From contig CAIJYV010000033.1 in assembly GCA_903825035.1 (NCBI GenBank), forward strand, positions 1 through 53,173: 53,173 bases of DNA. Reading direction: 5' to 3'. Position numbers and translations under genes: made by a program. Source of the DNA: an uncultured Actinomycetes bacterium. Lineage in GTDB: Bacteria; Actinomycetota; Acidimicrobiia; Acidimicrobiales; RAAP-2. Shown here one piece after another: positions 1 through 7,191 of the stretch (position 1 is the first letter of the stretch; each line of letters begins with the position of its first letter). The notes beneath the pieces were generated by a model that had not been told where the DNA came from, ran no database searches, and worked only from the letters and a program-made list of their open reading frames with translations.

Positions 1-159
1 ACAACGGTTTTTGTTGTGGAACAAAATGCCACCCAGGCACTGCAGCTAGCTGACCGCGGGTACGTTATGGAAAACGGAAAGATTGTTTTTGGCGACACTG
101 CACCGAACCTGCTGGTGGACCCCAGGGTTCGCGCCGTTTATCTCGGAGAATCAGACTAG
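1..159 (+). CDS. Branched-chain amino acid ABC transporter ATPase LivF-like, C-terminal end (partial)
   Basis: The reading frame is open from the first base of the window and stops at TAG 157-159, giving the last 52 residues. It contains the motif VEQNATQALQLADRGYVMEN and ends with DPRVRAVYLGESD. This matches the conserved end of LivF-type ATPases (H-loop region missing upstream, then 'ADRGYVLENG' and 'DPRVREAYLG'). Such proteins energise import of branched-chain amino acids or related compounds as a cytoplasmic subunit. The remaining transporter subunits would lie to the left of the window. The family assignment rests only on the tail, so another ABC ATPase of the same subfamily (for example a urea-type UrtE) is possible. 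Confidence 0.75.
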   Translation, partial: TTVFVVEQNATQALQLADRGYVMENGKIVFGDTAPNLLVDPRVRAVYLGESD

Positions 160-186
160 TTATTTTTCGCCGTGAGCGACCGTTGG

Positions 187-206
187 GAGTCCGATTGAAA
201 GGACTC
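187..206 (+). promoter_or_regulatory. Hairpin covering the ribosome-binding site of the MoxR-like gene
   Basis: GAGTCC (187-192) pairs with GGACTC (201-206). The Shine-Dalgarno AAAGGA (198-203), just before ATG 209, lies partly inside the stem. This would allow translational control of the AAA-ATPase/vWA pair. The stem is seen directly; its function is inferred. Confidence 0.35.
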
Positions 207-208
207 TC

Positions 209-934
209 ATGGAAGACAATGAACTTGGACAGTGTTGGCGTGACTTGCAGGACGTTATGTCCAACGGCGTTGCGCGGGTGCTCCTTTACGGCCCACCGGG
301 TACCGGAAAGACCTTCGCGGCGCTTTATTCGGGCGTAGGGCCCGTTCCGGCTGAACGGCTGGTCTGCACCGAGGAGTTAACGGCGGGCGAAATTATGGGC
401 ACTTGGTTGCCCACCAACCGAGGGGTTTTTGAATGGCGTGAAGGTCCGGCCATCCGGGCGTGGCGAGGCATCGACGGGCGAGGTTCGAGACTGGTGGTCG
501 ACGAAGTCGACCGGGCATCGGGCGATGCGCTCTCAACCTTGCTGGCGATTACCGATTCAGTTGAGTCGGCTCGATGGCGTCATCCCGACACCCTCGACTG
601 GGTTCGCCCTGGTCCAGAGTTCTCGGTTGTGATGACCTCGAATGTTGAACACTTGGATGAAATCCCTAGTGCGCTACTTGACCGGTTTCCCGTAGCGATT
701 CGCATTGATCGGCCCCATCCCAAATCACTTCGTCGCCTTAGCCCTGACCTACACGCCAGTGCATTGGCCGGAAGTCTCGGACCCGATGAGCGTCGAGTCT
801 CGCTGCGCTCTTTCTACGCCTTTGATCAACTTCGCGCGACTTTGGGCCCCGAGCGGGCGGCGCACCTTGTCTTTGGTGAGCACAGCGCCGAAGGCATTCT
901 TGATGCCCTAAAAATAAGTGCGGTGTCCGGATGA
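209..934 (+). CDS. MoxR-family AAA+ ATPase
   Basis: A 241-residue AAA+ ATPase. Walker A is GPPGTGKT at residues 28-35, Walker B is LVVDEVDR near residue 97, and a sensor-1 stretch (VVMTSNVEHLDEIP) is followed by the arginine-finger region LLDRF. The size and the partner gene fit the MoxR group, chaperone-like ATPases that remodel or load metal or cofactors into a partner containing a vWA domain. It overlaps that partner by four bases (ATGA at 931-934), so the two are almost certainly co-translated. Its Shine-Dalgarno AAAGGA is partly inside a hairpin. The substrate is unknown. Confidence 0.85.
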   Translation: MEDNELGQCWRDLQDVMSNGVARVLLYGPPGTGKTFAALYSGVGPVPAERLVCTEELTAGEIMGTWLPTNRGVFEWREGPAIRAWRGIDGRGSRLVVDEVDRASGDALSTLLAITDSVESARWRHPDTLDWVRPGPEFSVVMTSNVEHLDEIPSALLDRFPVAIRIDRPHPKSLRRLSPDLHASALAGSLGPDERRVSLRSFYAFDQLRATLGPERAAHLVFGEHSAEGILDALKISAVSG

Positions 935-2271
935 GGGGCAACGTCTTTCCCGAATTGATTGCGGGGCGTCAGGACAAATTGCCATCGGGGAGGTGGCTGG
1001 TTGAAGGCGGCACAACACGTCGTGGCCAGGCGAGTTGCAACCTACGCGACCGTGTTCTGGAGGTGCCTCTGGAAGATTCGCCCACGGCGCGCGTGGTGAG
1101 AGCTCATGAACTCATGCACGCGCGCGTCTCGCCATATTTCGAAGAACTACCCGACTACCTTCGTGAATTCGACACACGGGCGCTCACGGTAGCCGACGAG
1201 TTTCGGGTGAACTATTTGTTGGGGCGCATTGGCTTTGACACGACGTTGCTGCGAGACGGTACCGAAAAACCTGGGATGAAGATCATCGCCGAGATGGGAG
1301 AGTGGGGCGAGGCGGTTCACTTCCTGGTCGCCGTTATTGGTACTGGCGCGGAGTTGGACTATTTCGCGGGCGTTCGGGCGGCTCGCAAGGAATGGGTATC
1401 GGCGCTGAAGGCACTGAGAAAAGAGATTCTTGTGCTCATTGACCCGATAGAGACAAGTTTGATTAGCGACACTGCCCTGAGTGACGCTGGCTTGCCCCGA
1501 GGCTACGAGGCTGCTGTTTTGCCGGTGGCGCGACTGGTGACGCGCGCAACTCAGAGTCGTGCACCGCGAGACAAGATCGAGTCACGACTCTTCGAGCGGT
1601 CAATTAAGCCAGGAGCTCGACGCGCACCCAGTGGGCGTTTTGCCGAGTTGAAGTGGTTGATGGATATTCCTACCACCCAGGTTCGAGAGGGTAAATCGGT
1701 CAGACGCGGTAGGCCTTCGCAGGTCGGCACCACCCTGCGCTATCCCAATAGGTGGTTGACCGACGACTACCGACGCGTTTTCGCTCAGAAGCGCGCTGGC
1801 GGGGGTGGCATTGTGGTGATTGATCAATCGGGCTCTATGGATATCGATTCTGAGGACCTGCGGCGGCTTATCTTCGGTGCCCCCGGGGCGCTGGTGATTG
1901 GGTATTCGCATAAACCGGGGGACCTCGGGGCAACTCCGAATGCTTGGATTTTGGCCCAAAACGGTCGAGTCGCGATCGACCCTCCAGCGGGCAATATTGG
2001 CAATGGGGTAGATGGCCCAGTACTTCGGTACGCATTGAAAGTCCGTCGCGGCAGCGAGCCGTTGATTTGGGTCTGTGACGGTCAGGTCACTGATAGCAAC
2101 GACCACCCCGATCCCGCCCTGAGTGGCGAGGTGGCGGCTCTGGTGAGGACTCACGGTATTCGCTTGGTGCGCAGCCTCAGCGAGGTTCGAGACACGCTCG
2201 CGAGGGGTAGGCGAACACAGGTTGATTTGGGGAACTTTGGACGAATCGGAGCAATTCTGCGAAAATCCTAG
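931..2271 (+). CDS. vWA-domain protein with an N-terminal HExxH zincin-like region, partner of the MoxR ATPase
   Basis: A 446-residue protein. The N-terminal half has HELMH at residues 59-63 and VADEF near residue 90, the spacing expected for a gluzincin-like zinc site with a downstream Glu ligand. The C-terminal part has a vWA fold with a MIDAS motif DQSGSMD near residue 297 and a later CDGQVTD. MoxR/vWA pairs are widespread ATP-driven remodelling systems; the added protease-like domain is unusual. It starts with ATG inside the end of the upstream ATPase gene. Either the zinc site is catalytic or it is a structural relic. The target cannot be read from context. Confidence 0.75.
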   Translation: MRGNVFPELIAGRQDKLPSGRWLVEGGTTRRGQASCNLRDRVLEVPLEDSPTARVVRAHELMHARVSPYFEELPDYLREFDTRALTVADEFRVNYLLGRIGFDTTLLRDGTEKPGMKIIAEMGEWGEAVHFLVAVIGTGAELDYFAGVRAARKEWVSALKALRKEILVLIDPIETSLISDTALSDAGLPRGYEAAVLPVARLVTRATQSRAPRDKIESRLFERSIKPGARRAPSGRFAELKWLMDIPTTQVREGKSVRRGRPSQVGTTLRYPNRWLTDDYRRVFAQKRAGGGGIVVIDQSGSMDIDSEDLRRLIFGAPGALVIGYSHKPGDLGATPNAWILAQNGRVAIDPPAGNIGNGVDGPVLRYALKVRRGSEPLIWVCDGQVTDSNDHPDPALSGEVAALVRTHGIRLVRSLSEVRDTLARGRRTQVDLGNFGRIGAILRKS

Positions 2272-2300
2272 AAATATAACGAAAAGATTCTCTTGCAATA

Positions 2301-2314
2301 CGAACAACTGTTCG
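2301..2314 (+). promoter_or_regulatory. SOS box 1 (LexA operator)
   Basis: CGAACAACTGTTCG matches the actinobacterial LexA consensus CGAAC-N4-GTTCG with both half sites intact. It lies 42 bases upstream of the LysM gene start. Confidence 0.85.
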
Positions 2315-2323
2315 CTAAGATAA

Positions 2324-2337
2324 CGAACAAGTGTTCG
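2324..2337 (+). promoter_or_regulatory. SOS box 2 (LexA operator)
   Basis: CGAACAAGTGTTCG is a second perfect match to CGAAC-N4-GTTCG. It is centred 23 bases after the first box and 19 bases before the ATG of the LysM gene. Two operators this close suggest cooperative or tight LexA repression. Confidence 0.87.
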
Positions 2338-2355
2338 CCTATCTAGGAGAGTCAA

Positions 2356-2778
2356 ATGGTTGCCTTAGAAGCCCTCAGTGAAGTTCGAGAATTGCCACGT
2401 CGCCGTGACCACCTCCGGCTCGTCCCAGTTGGCTATTCAACCTCGAACTTCCGAATCGGTCCAACTATCGCAGTTCGCAGGGCACAGCGCCTGAGGGTGC
2501 TTCAGCGCCGCCGCCGAATTGCCGCGAGCGCAATCCTGGGTTTGGTGGCCACCTTTCTCCTCCTCTCGCCGGCCCCATCTGCTTCTGCGGGATCTGGGAT
2601 TCTGTCTAGTTCGTCAGCGCTCAGCGCTGGACAAACCTACGTGGTGCAGGGGGGAGAGACGTTGAGCACGATTGCACGTCTTGTTAACCCCGAGCACCCG
2701 TCCATCGCCTATTCAGCTCTTCAAAGAGAAATTGGTTCCACCGTCGTCATCCCAGGGGAACACCTCCTAATTCCTTAG
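2356..2778 (+). CDS. LysM-domain membrane protein, SOS-induced division-inhibitor type (DivS/Rv2719c/YneA-like)
   Basis: A 140-residue protein with a basic cytoplasmic N-terminus (RRAQRLRVLQRRRR), one membrane segment at about 54-76 and an external LysM domain from YVVQGGETLSTIARLVNP (about 95) to the end. Good Shine-Dalgarno (AGGAG) before ATG 2356. In mycobacteria and corynebacteria a small LysM protein next to lexA and nrdR (Rv2719c, DivS) is LexA-controlled and blocks division or remodels wall during DNA damage. Here two SOS boxes lie directly upstream and nrdR directly downstream, so the same role is likely. lexA itself is not at this position; the MoxR/vWA pair occupies it. Confidence 0.82.
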   Translation: MVALEALSEVRELPRRRDHLRLVPVGYSTSNFRIGPTIAVRRAQRLRVLQRRRRIAASAILGLVATFLLLSPAPSASAGSGILSSSSALSAGQTYVVQGGETLSTIARLVNPEHPSIAYSALQREIGSTVVIPGEHLLIP

Positions 2779-2798
2779 TTTTCGTAGGCTTTGGTGGC

Positions 2799-2804
2799 TA
2801 GGCT
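2799..2804 (+). promoter_or_regulatory. Leaderless promoter -10 (TAGGCT) for nrdR
   Basis: TAGGCT ends 7 bases before ATG 2812, so transcription would begin at the start codon. A second TAGGCT lies at 2785-2790. Confidence 0.55.
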
Positions 2805-2811
2805 TATGGGC

Positions 2812-3282
2812 ATGAAGTGCCCGTTTTGCGCGACCGACGATGATCGCGTAGTTGATTCGAGACTCGCCGAAGATGGCGCTGCTATTCGTCGACGCCGTGA
2901 ATGTGGACACTGCTCCCAGCGTTACACCACCTACGAGCGAGTTGAAGAGACCGCGTTATTCGTAGCGAAGCGCTCCGGGGACCGAGAGCCCTTCGATCGA
3001 GAAAAGCTCTTGCGAGGTGTTCGTTCGGCAGCGAAGAACCGCGAAATTAGTGAAGATGCCCTGGTCGCGCTGGTCGTGTCGGTGGAAGAGGCGATGCGAG
3101 TCCTTAACCGAGATGTACAGAGCGAAGAGGTCGGACTCGCGACGCTCGAGGCCCTGAAGGCGCTCGACGAAGTGGCCTTTTTGCGTTTTGCCTCGGTGTA
3201 CCGAGGATATGACGACGCGCAAGATTTTGCCCGTGAAATTCGAAATCTAGAGAAAACAACGGCTCCAAAGACCAGGCGCTAG
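2812..3282 (+). CDS. nrdR: Transcriptional repressor NrdR
   Basis: A 156-residue NrdR, the ATP/dATP-sensing repressor of ribonucleotide reductase genes. The N-terminal zinc ribbon shows MKCPFC and later CGHC, followed by RRRRECGHCSQRYTTYER, the highly conserved NrdR block; the rest is an ATP-cone domain. ATG 2812 is chosen because NrdR proteins begin MKCPFC and a TAGGCT -10 sits 7 bases upstream, implying a leaderless message. Earlier starts at 2791 and 2806 are in frame but add a non-conserved extension. It lies 33 bases after the LysM gene, so it may also be transcribed from the SOS promoter. Confidence 0.95.
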   Translation: MKCPFCATDDDRVVDSRLAEDGAAIRRRRECGHCSQRYTTYERVEETALFVAKRSGDREPFDREKLLRGVRSAAKNREISEDALVALVVSVEEAMRVLNRDVQSEEVGLATLEALKALDEVAFLRFASVYRGYDDAQDFAREIRNLEKTTAPKTRR

Positions 3283-3989
3283 TGAACATTCTTAACTTGA
3301 ACCCCCGAGTCGCTCTGGCACTCTACGCCCACCCCGATGACGCCGATGTGGCTGCCGGCGGAACACTGGCGGCGTGGGCCCAGGACGGTCGCGAAGTCCA
3401 CCTAGTGGTTCTCTGTGACGGCTCTAAGGGTGCACACCACTCCGTTGAGAACGTCTCAGTTCTTTCAGGACACCGGCGCGCAGAGCTCGACCGAGCTGCC
3501 GCGGTGATGGGGCTTGCGAGTGCTCAGAACTTGGGGTTCGTTGATGGTGAGCTCACTAACAGCGACCAGGTTCGTGAACGACTCGTCGAGATTATTCGTC
3601 AGCTACAGCCCGAGGTAGTCGTAGCGCCAGATCCGACTGCGGTCTTTTTCGGTGGCGTTTACGTCAATCACCGCGACCACCGAGAAACGGGTTGGGCAGT
3701 ACTCGATGCCTGTGCGCCAGCATCCGCGATGCCTCTCTACTATCCCAATGCCGGCCCAATTCACCAGGTCAAAACCATGTTGTTTAGCGGCTCGCTCGAG
3801 CCCGATTCGGTTAGCAACATTGCGAGTTCGCTCGAGGTAAAGATCGAAGCGATACTCGCACACAGCTCCCAACTCGGAGGCGAAAGCTCGGCGATTCGTG
3901 AGGTCGTTGTCGAGCGTGCGGCCCAAGCGGGGGCCGCGGTGGGGCTGAACTACGGAGAGGCCTTTCGCAGGATCGACCTTGCCAGCTGA
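3282..3989 (+). CDS. LmbE/PIG-L family N-acetylglucosamine deacetylase-like protein
   Basis: A 235-residue LmbE-fold zinc hydrolase. The metal and catalytic motif AHPDD is followed by AAGGTLA, and a second zinc ligand motif NHRDH lies near residue 130. In Actinomycetota this family includes MshB (deacetylates GlcNAc-inositol in mycothiol synthesis) and Mca (mycothiol-conjugate amidase). The window also encodes MshC and a mycothiol-dependent nitroreductase, so a mycothiol role is plausible. However, 235 residues is shorter than typical MshB or Mca (about 290), so another GlcNAc or drug deacetylase is possible. GTG 3282 overlaps the nrdR stop by one base, and its end overlaps dinB by 11 bases. 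Confidence 0.82.
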   Translation: MNILNLNPRVALALYAHPDDADVAAGGTLAAWAQDGREVHLVVLCDGSKGAHHSVENVSVLSGHRRAELDRAAAVMGLASAQNLGFVDGELTNSDQVRERLVEIIRQLQPEVVVAPDPTAVFFGGVYVNHRDHRETGWAVLDACAPASAMPLYYPNAGPIHQVKTMLFSGSLEPDSVSNIASSLEVKIEAILAHSSQLGGESSAIREVVVERAAQAGAAVGLNYGEAFRRIDLAS

Positions 3990-5310
3990 ACACCCGTCGG
4001 TCCACGAAGCGCCAATCCTCCATATTGACCTCGACGCCTTCTTCGCTTCGGTAGAGGTCTTAGATGACCCGTCTCTGAAAGGCAAGCCCGTAGCGGTGGG
4101 TGGAGCGGGAGCGAGAAGCGTGATTGCTTCAGCGAGTTATGAAGCACGTCGCTATGGGGTGAAGAGTGCCATGCCCTCGCTGATGGCCCAACGAATATGC
4201 CCCCAATTAATTATTTTGCCGGGTCGATTCGATCGCTACGAGTACTACTCTCAAAAATTTCACGAAATCGTCAATGATCTAACTCCGGACTATGAACCAT
4301 TGGGGCTCGATGAGGTCTTCTGTGATCTACGCAGCCTGGCCCTCATCACTCCAGACCCAGTGGCATCGGCCTGGGAGCTGAAGAGGCGAATCAACGATGA
4401 ACTCGGGTTGCTGAGTGGCGTTGGGCTAGGTCGCAATAAATTGTGGGCAAAGTTGGCGTCCAAGCGGTCAAAGCCTCGCGTGGTGAACGGAAAATTGGTT
4501 GACGGGCCCGGGGTAGTGCTCGTCGATCGCGCTATGGAGGCGAAGTGGCTGGAGGAACTTCCCATTCGCGCACTGTGGGGGGTAGGTCCAGCCACCGCGG
4601 CCAAGTTAGAGAATTTGGGTATCCGTTTCGTCCGCGAGCTCTCTCGAGTCGGCGAAGAGACCTTGGCCGCACATGTGGGTTCGGCCATGGCTCGGAGCTT
4701 GGCTGATTACGCCAGGGGCGATGACGAACGCCCGGTGGAGGCGAATCGAGAGCTGAAGTCGGTTGGTCATGATCAAACTTTCGCTACGTCAATCCCATCA
4801 CTTAACGAACTGTTCGAAGTCGCAAAGTTCCATAGCGCGATTGTGGCGCGCGCAATCCGGTCTAAAGACTTAGTAGCTCGGACCGTATCGATGACGTTGC
4901 GATTCGACGACCAAACTGGCTTATCGAGAAGCCAAACCCTTCCTTTCGGAATCGATGACGAGACGGCCATTGCCGCCATTGTGAGCGCCCTAATGGAGTC
5001 GGTGCCCCTTAAGCAATCGGTGCGCCTCGTGGGCGTCCACCTCTCAAACTTCCTTGAGCGAGGCAAGAACGCTGTTCAATTGAGCTTTGACATTGATGCC
5101 GACTCCATCGAAGGGAAGGCGAAGGTTGCTCAACTAAGCCAAGAGCGGCAGGTTTCGATGGAGGCGTTGCGAGATGCCGTCGATGAGGTGCGGGAAAAAT
5201 TTGGAAACTCGAGCGTAGGTACACTGAGCGAACTCGGAGAGGAGGGAATAGAGATTGAACGACAGCGCGGGTCTCATGCCTTCGGTCCGAAAGATCGTCG
5301 GGCGGAATAG
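3979..5310 (+). CDS. dinB: DNA polymerase IV (DinB, Y-family)
   Basis: A 443-residue Y-family translesion polymerase. The palm motif HIDLDAFFASVE is at residues 12-23 and the second carboxylate motif LGLDEVFCDL at about 108-117 (usually 'SIDE' in E. coli). A helix-hairpin-helix region with ALWGVGPATAAKLENLG follows, then the little-finger domain. Start is TTG 3979, overlapping the LmbE gene by 11 bases; this is the only start that keeps the conserved N-terminus, and translation is probably coupled. Because the run LysM-nrdR-LmbE-dinB has almost no gaps, dinB may be induced from the twin SOS boxes at 2.3 kb. Confidence 0.93.
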   Translation: MPAEHPSVHEAPILHIDLDAFFASVEVLDDPSLKGKPVAVGGAGARSVIASASYEARRYGVKSAMPSLMAQRICPQLIILPGRFDRYEYYSQKFHEIVNDLTPDYEPLGLDEVFCDLRSLALITPDPVASAWELKRRINDELGLLSGVGLGRNKLWAKLASKRSKPRVVNGKLVDGPGVVLVDRAMEAKWLEELPIRALWGVGPATAAKLENLGIRFVRELSRVGEETLAAHVGSAMARSLADYARGDDERPVEANRELKSVGHDQTFATSIPSLNELFEVAKFHSAIVARAIRSKDLVARTVSMTLRFDDQTGLSRSQTLPFGIDDETAIAAIVSALMESVPLKQSVRLVGVHLSNFLERGKNAVQLSFDIDADSIEGKAKVAQLSQERQVSMEALRDAVDEVREKFGNSSVGTLSELGEEGIEIERQRGSHAFGPKDRRAE

Positions 5311-5703
5311 CTACCGAGTTGGGCGCTTGGTTTTCGAGCGCTCTGGCGAAAGGGTGACAGAAGGCTTCCCCGGGAGGCCATTTGAGTAGAGGGCGTACTT
5401 TCTTCCCCGTGAGTCGCGCAGGTACACCTCGCCTTTTTGCCAAATTTCTCGGGAGATGATTCCATTACGAGACGAGTAGTAGGTGCGAATCAGTTGGAGC
5501 GCGACTACGGCGGCCTCTGTTGACGTCAATGCCTCGATTACGAACTCCCTCGTTTTGCCATTCAACTGACCCATCACCGTGAAACTTTCAGCGAAATTGT
5601 GAGGACTAACCGGAGACGGTGCAAGACCCTCGGAGATCCACTGAACTAGCTGTTCGGGGGTAAGGCCAGAGGGTACCGCTCGTAGGCGTCGCTGATTTTC
5701 CAT
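5311..5703 (-). CDS. Hypothetical protein, 130 aa
   Basis: Not recognised. A soluble 130-residue basic-tailed protein. The central part (MGQLNGKTREFVIEALTS, then an EIWQKGEVYLRDSRGRKYAL segment) looks like a small beta-rich domain. The N-terminus (RLRAVPSGLTPEQLVQWI) is helical and the C-terminus is Lys/Arg-rich. It is convergent with dinB, whose stop codon it directly abuts. No signal peptide or membrane segment. ATG 5703 is the most upstream start and the frame has codon use like its neighbours, so it is probably real. Confidence 0.6.
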   Translation of the reverse strand: MENQRRLRAVPSGLTPEQLVQWISEGLAPSPVSPHNFAESFTVMGQLNGKTREFVIEALTSTEAAVVALQLIRTYYSSRNGIISREIWQKGEVYLRDSRGRKYALYSNGLPGKPSVTLSPERSKTKRPTR

Positions 5704-5739
5704 TTGCCATCAAAGGTAGTGAGCCCTTGTGACAGTGGA

Positions 5740-6834
5740 TTAGGCGTGAACGCTTACTATCGTGCCGATTGGGGTGTGGGGCCAGACGAATTTGGCATCC
5801 AGCATGCTCATCTCCACGCAGCCCAAGGATTGCGGAGATCCGTATGAGTATCGGGGAAACTCATGAAGTGCGTCCCCGCCGTTGAAGTACGAGACCCACT
5901 GAATTCCTGAATCAGAGTAGTGAGAGCCATCGGGGTTAGTACCACTCATGGTTTGAACTCGGTAGCGGTAGTAGACGGGATACGTGCCAGTTGCTGTTGG
6001 TGCGAGCGAGATTCCCGTATTCACTTTGATGTAATTCCCCGAGTTCCAGCAGCTCGAGCAGTGAGGTGGTGTGGCGATCTGCCCATCTAGGTACAACGTG
6101 AGCAACTCTGCTCTAGTTCCGCCGTATCCGGACATGGAGACATCTACGTAATTCCAAGGTCGAGGAGAGAGGCCGGCCTTGCCGGCTTTCACGTCCTTTT
6201 GTAGAGCGAGGAGCACCGTTCCATCCATTAGACCATTGGTGGTTAAGTGGTGGACGTCCTCGAAGGACATAACGGCGCCTCGGAGAATTGGATTATTAAT
6301 CCCCGCATTCCATTGTGACTTGAGAGTCTGGGGCAGATTGGGAAAGCGCCAAGTAAAGGTGCCAAGGGTGGGCTGAGTTAAATCAGCACCAGGGTTGGCG
6401 GGCGTGAACTTGACTGGCAAGTAGTTGAGCTCAGCTAACAGCTGTGCCTCGTATGTCATTCGAGCTAGGGAAAACATACGGACTGTTCGCGTCGAAGAAA
6501 AACTGCAAGAACCCGAGCAGGAAACTCCCGTGGGGATCTTTACTTCAAAGGAGGTCGCGGCGGGAAGAATTCCGGACACAACAGCCTGGACTGTCGAGGG
6601 CCCAACCTGCACCCACGAACTCTTGATGGCAGGTGTCGTCGTAATCTTTGGTAGTTGGGTGGCATCGACCGGTGCCGCGAAGCTGAGCCGGACGAGAGGG
6701 GCATTCACCGCAAGCGACGGAGCGGTGATTGACTTGATGGGGGCCACGGAAGCGCTTGCCGCGCTGAGGGGCCAACATAGGCCAGACGAAATGAGCACTC
6801 CGGTCAGGGCGACGCCGAATCTTTTACCACGCAT
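5740..6834 (-). CDS. L,D-transpeptidase (YkuD domain), secreted
   Basis: A 364-residue exported protein. Residues 1-30 form a signal peptide ending near SAASASVA. After an Ig-like segment the C-terminal YkuD domain carries the catalytic set: His in GDALHEFP and the nucleophile Cys in SLGCVEM, the variant of SHGCxR common in actinobacteria. These enzymes make 3-3 cross-links between peptidoglycan stems or attach proteins to the wall, acting outside the membrane. ATG 6834 has TAGTCT ending 6 bases upstream and no ribosome-binding site, so the message is probably leaderless. Confidence 0.88.
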   Translation of the reverse strand: MRGKRFGVALTGVLISSGLCWPLSAASASVAPIKSITAPSLAVNAPLVRLSFAAPVDATQLPKITTTPAIKSSWVQVGPSTVQAVVSGILPAATSFEVKIPTGVSCSGSCSFSSTRTVRMFSLARMTYEAQLLAELNYLPVKFTPANPGADLTQPTLGTFTWRFPNLPQTLKSQWNAGINNPILRGAVMSFEDVHHLTTNGLMDGTVLLALQKDVKAGKAGLSPRPWNYVDVSMSGYGGTRAELLTLYLDGQIATPPHCSSCWNSGNYIKVNTGISLAPTATGTYPVYYRYRVQTMSGTNPDGSHYSDSGIQWVSYFNGGDALHEFPRYSYGSPQSLGCVEMSMLDAKFVWPHTPIGTIVSVHA

Positions 6835-6840
6835 GCTTCT

Positions 6841-6846
6841 AGACTA
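6841..6846 (-). promoter_or_regulatory. Leaderless promoter -10 (TAGTCT) for the L,D-transpeptidase
   Basis: On the minus strand TAGTCT is followed by six bases and then ATG 6834. No Shine-Dalgarno is present. Confidence 0.5.
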
Positions 6847-6875
6847 GTGACCTAGGCACAAAGAGAGATATACCC

Positions 6876-7058
6876 ATGACCAAGCAAAAGGTTGTACTTG
6901 AAGTTCTGGTGATTGTCGCGGCCGTCCTTTTGGGACTGGGCTTGATTGACTTGGCCTCACACATCGTGATTTGGCTCTTGAAAGTTGTCTATCTCGTAAT
7001 CGTGGCGTACGGCGTATTTGTGTACCACCAGAAGCGCGGGCAGACAAAAGCCAAGTAG
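6876..7058 (+). CDS. Small membrane protein, 60 aa
   Basis: A 60-residue protein with two predicted membrane helices: EVLVIVAAVLLGLGLIDLA at about 9-27 and a second, IWLLKVVYLVIVAYGVFVY, at about 32-50. A short basic tail (QKRGQTKAK) follows. It lies alone between the divergent L,D-transpeptidase and tRNA-Cys; its stop codon overlaps the TAGGCT -10 of the tRNA. Function not recognised. The strongly hydrophobic, well-formed helices and charged ends make it a likely real gene. Confidence 0.6.
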   Translation: MTKQKVVLEVLVIVAAVLLGLGLIDLASHIVIWLLKVVYLVIVAYGVFVYHQKRGQTKAK

Positions 7059-7061
7059 GCT
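7056..7061 (+). promoter_or_regulatory. Promoter -10 (TAGGCT) for tRNA-Cys
   Basis: TAGGCT 10 bases before the tRNA 5' end predicts a start a few bases upstream of the mature tRNA. The same arrangement is seen before both tRNA-Val genes. Confidence 0.5.
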
Positions 7062-7071
7062 GGTCTATTCT

Positions 7072-7145
7072 GGCGGCGTGGCCGAGCGGTTAGGCAGGGG
7101 CCTGCAAAGCCCTCCACTCCGGTTCGAATCCGGACGCCGCCTCCA
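7072..7145 (+). tRNA. tRNA-Cys (GCA)
   Basis: Cloverleaf with acceptor GGCGGCG (7072-7078) pairing CGCCGCC (7135-7141). The anticodon loop is CTGCAAA with anticodon GCA, the T loop region is GGTTCGAATCC, the discriminator is U, and an encoded CCA ends at 7145. A stable hairpin (7148-7166) without a T-run follows. Confidence 0.95.
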
Positions 7146-7191
7146 AATTGGGGGCATAGCCCCCAAGGTGATGTGACCAGGGGGTGCCAGA

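Noticed and set aside
1600-2355. 251-residue open frame on the minus strand opposite the vWA gene
   Set aside because: It lies antisense to a well-supported gene, crosses the SOS boxes, and its translation has no recognisable domain or good start site.
7148-7166. Strong hairpin TTGGGGGC/GCCCCCAA after tRNA-Cys as a terminator
   Set aside because: No T-run follows on the plus strand; it may aid 3' processing but does not qualify as an intrinsic terminator.
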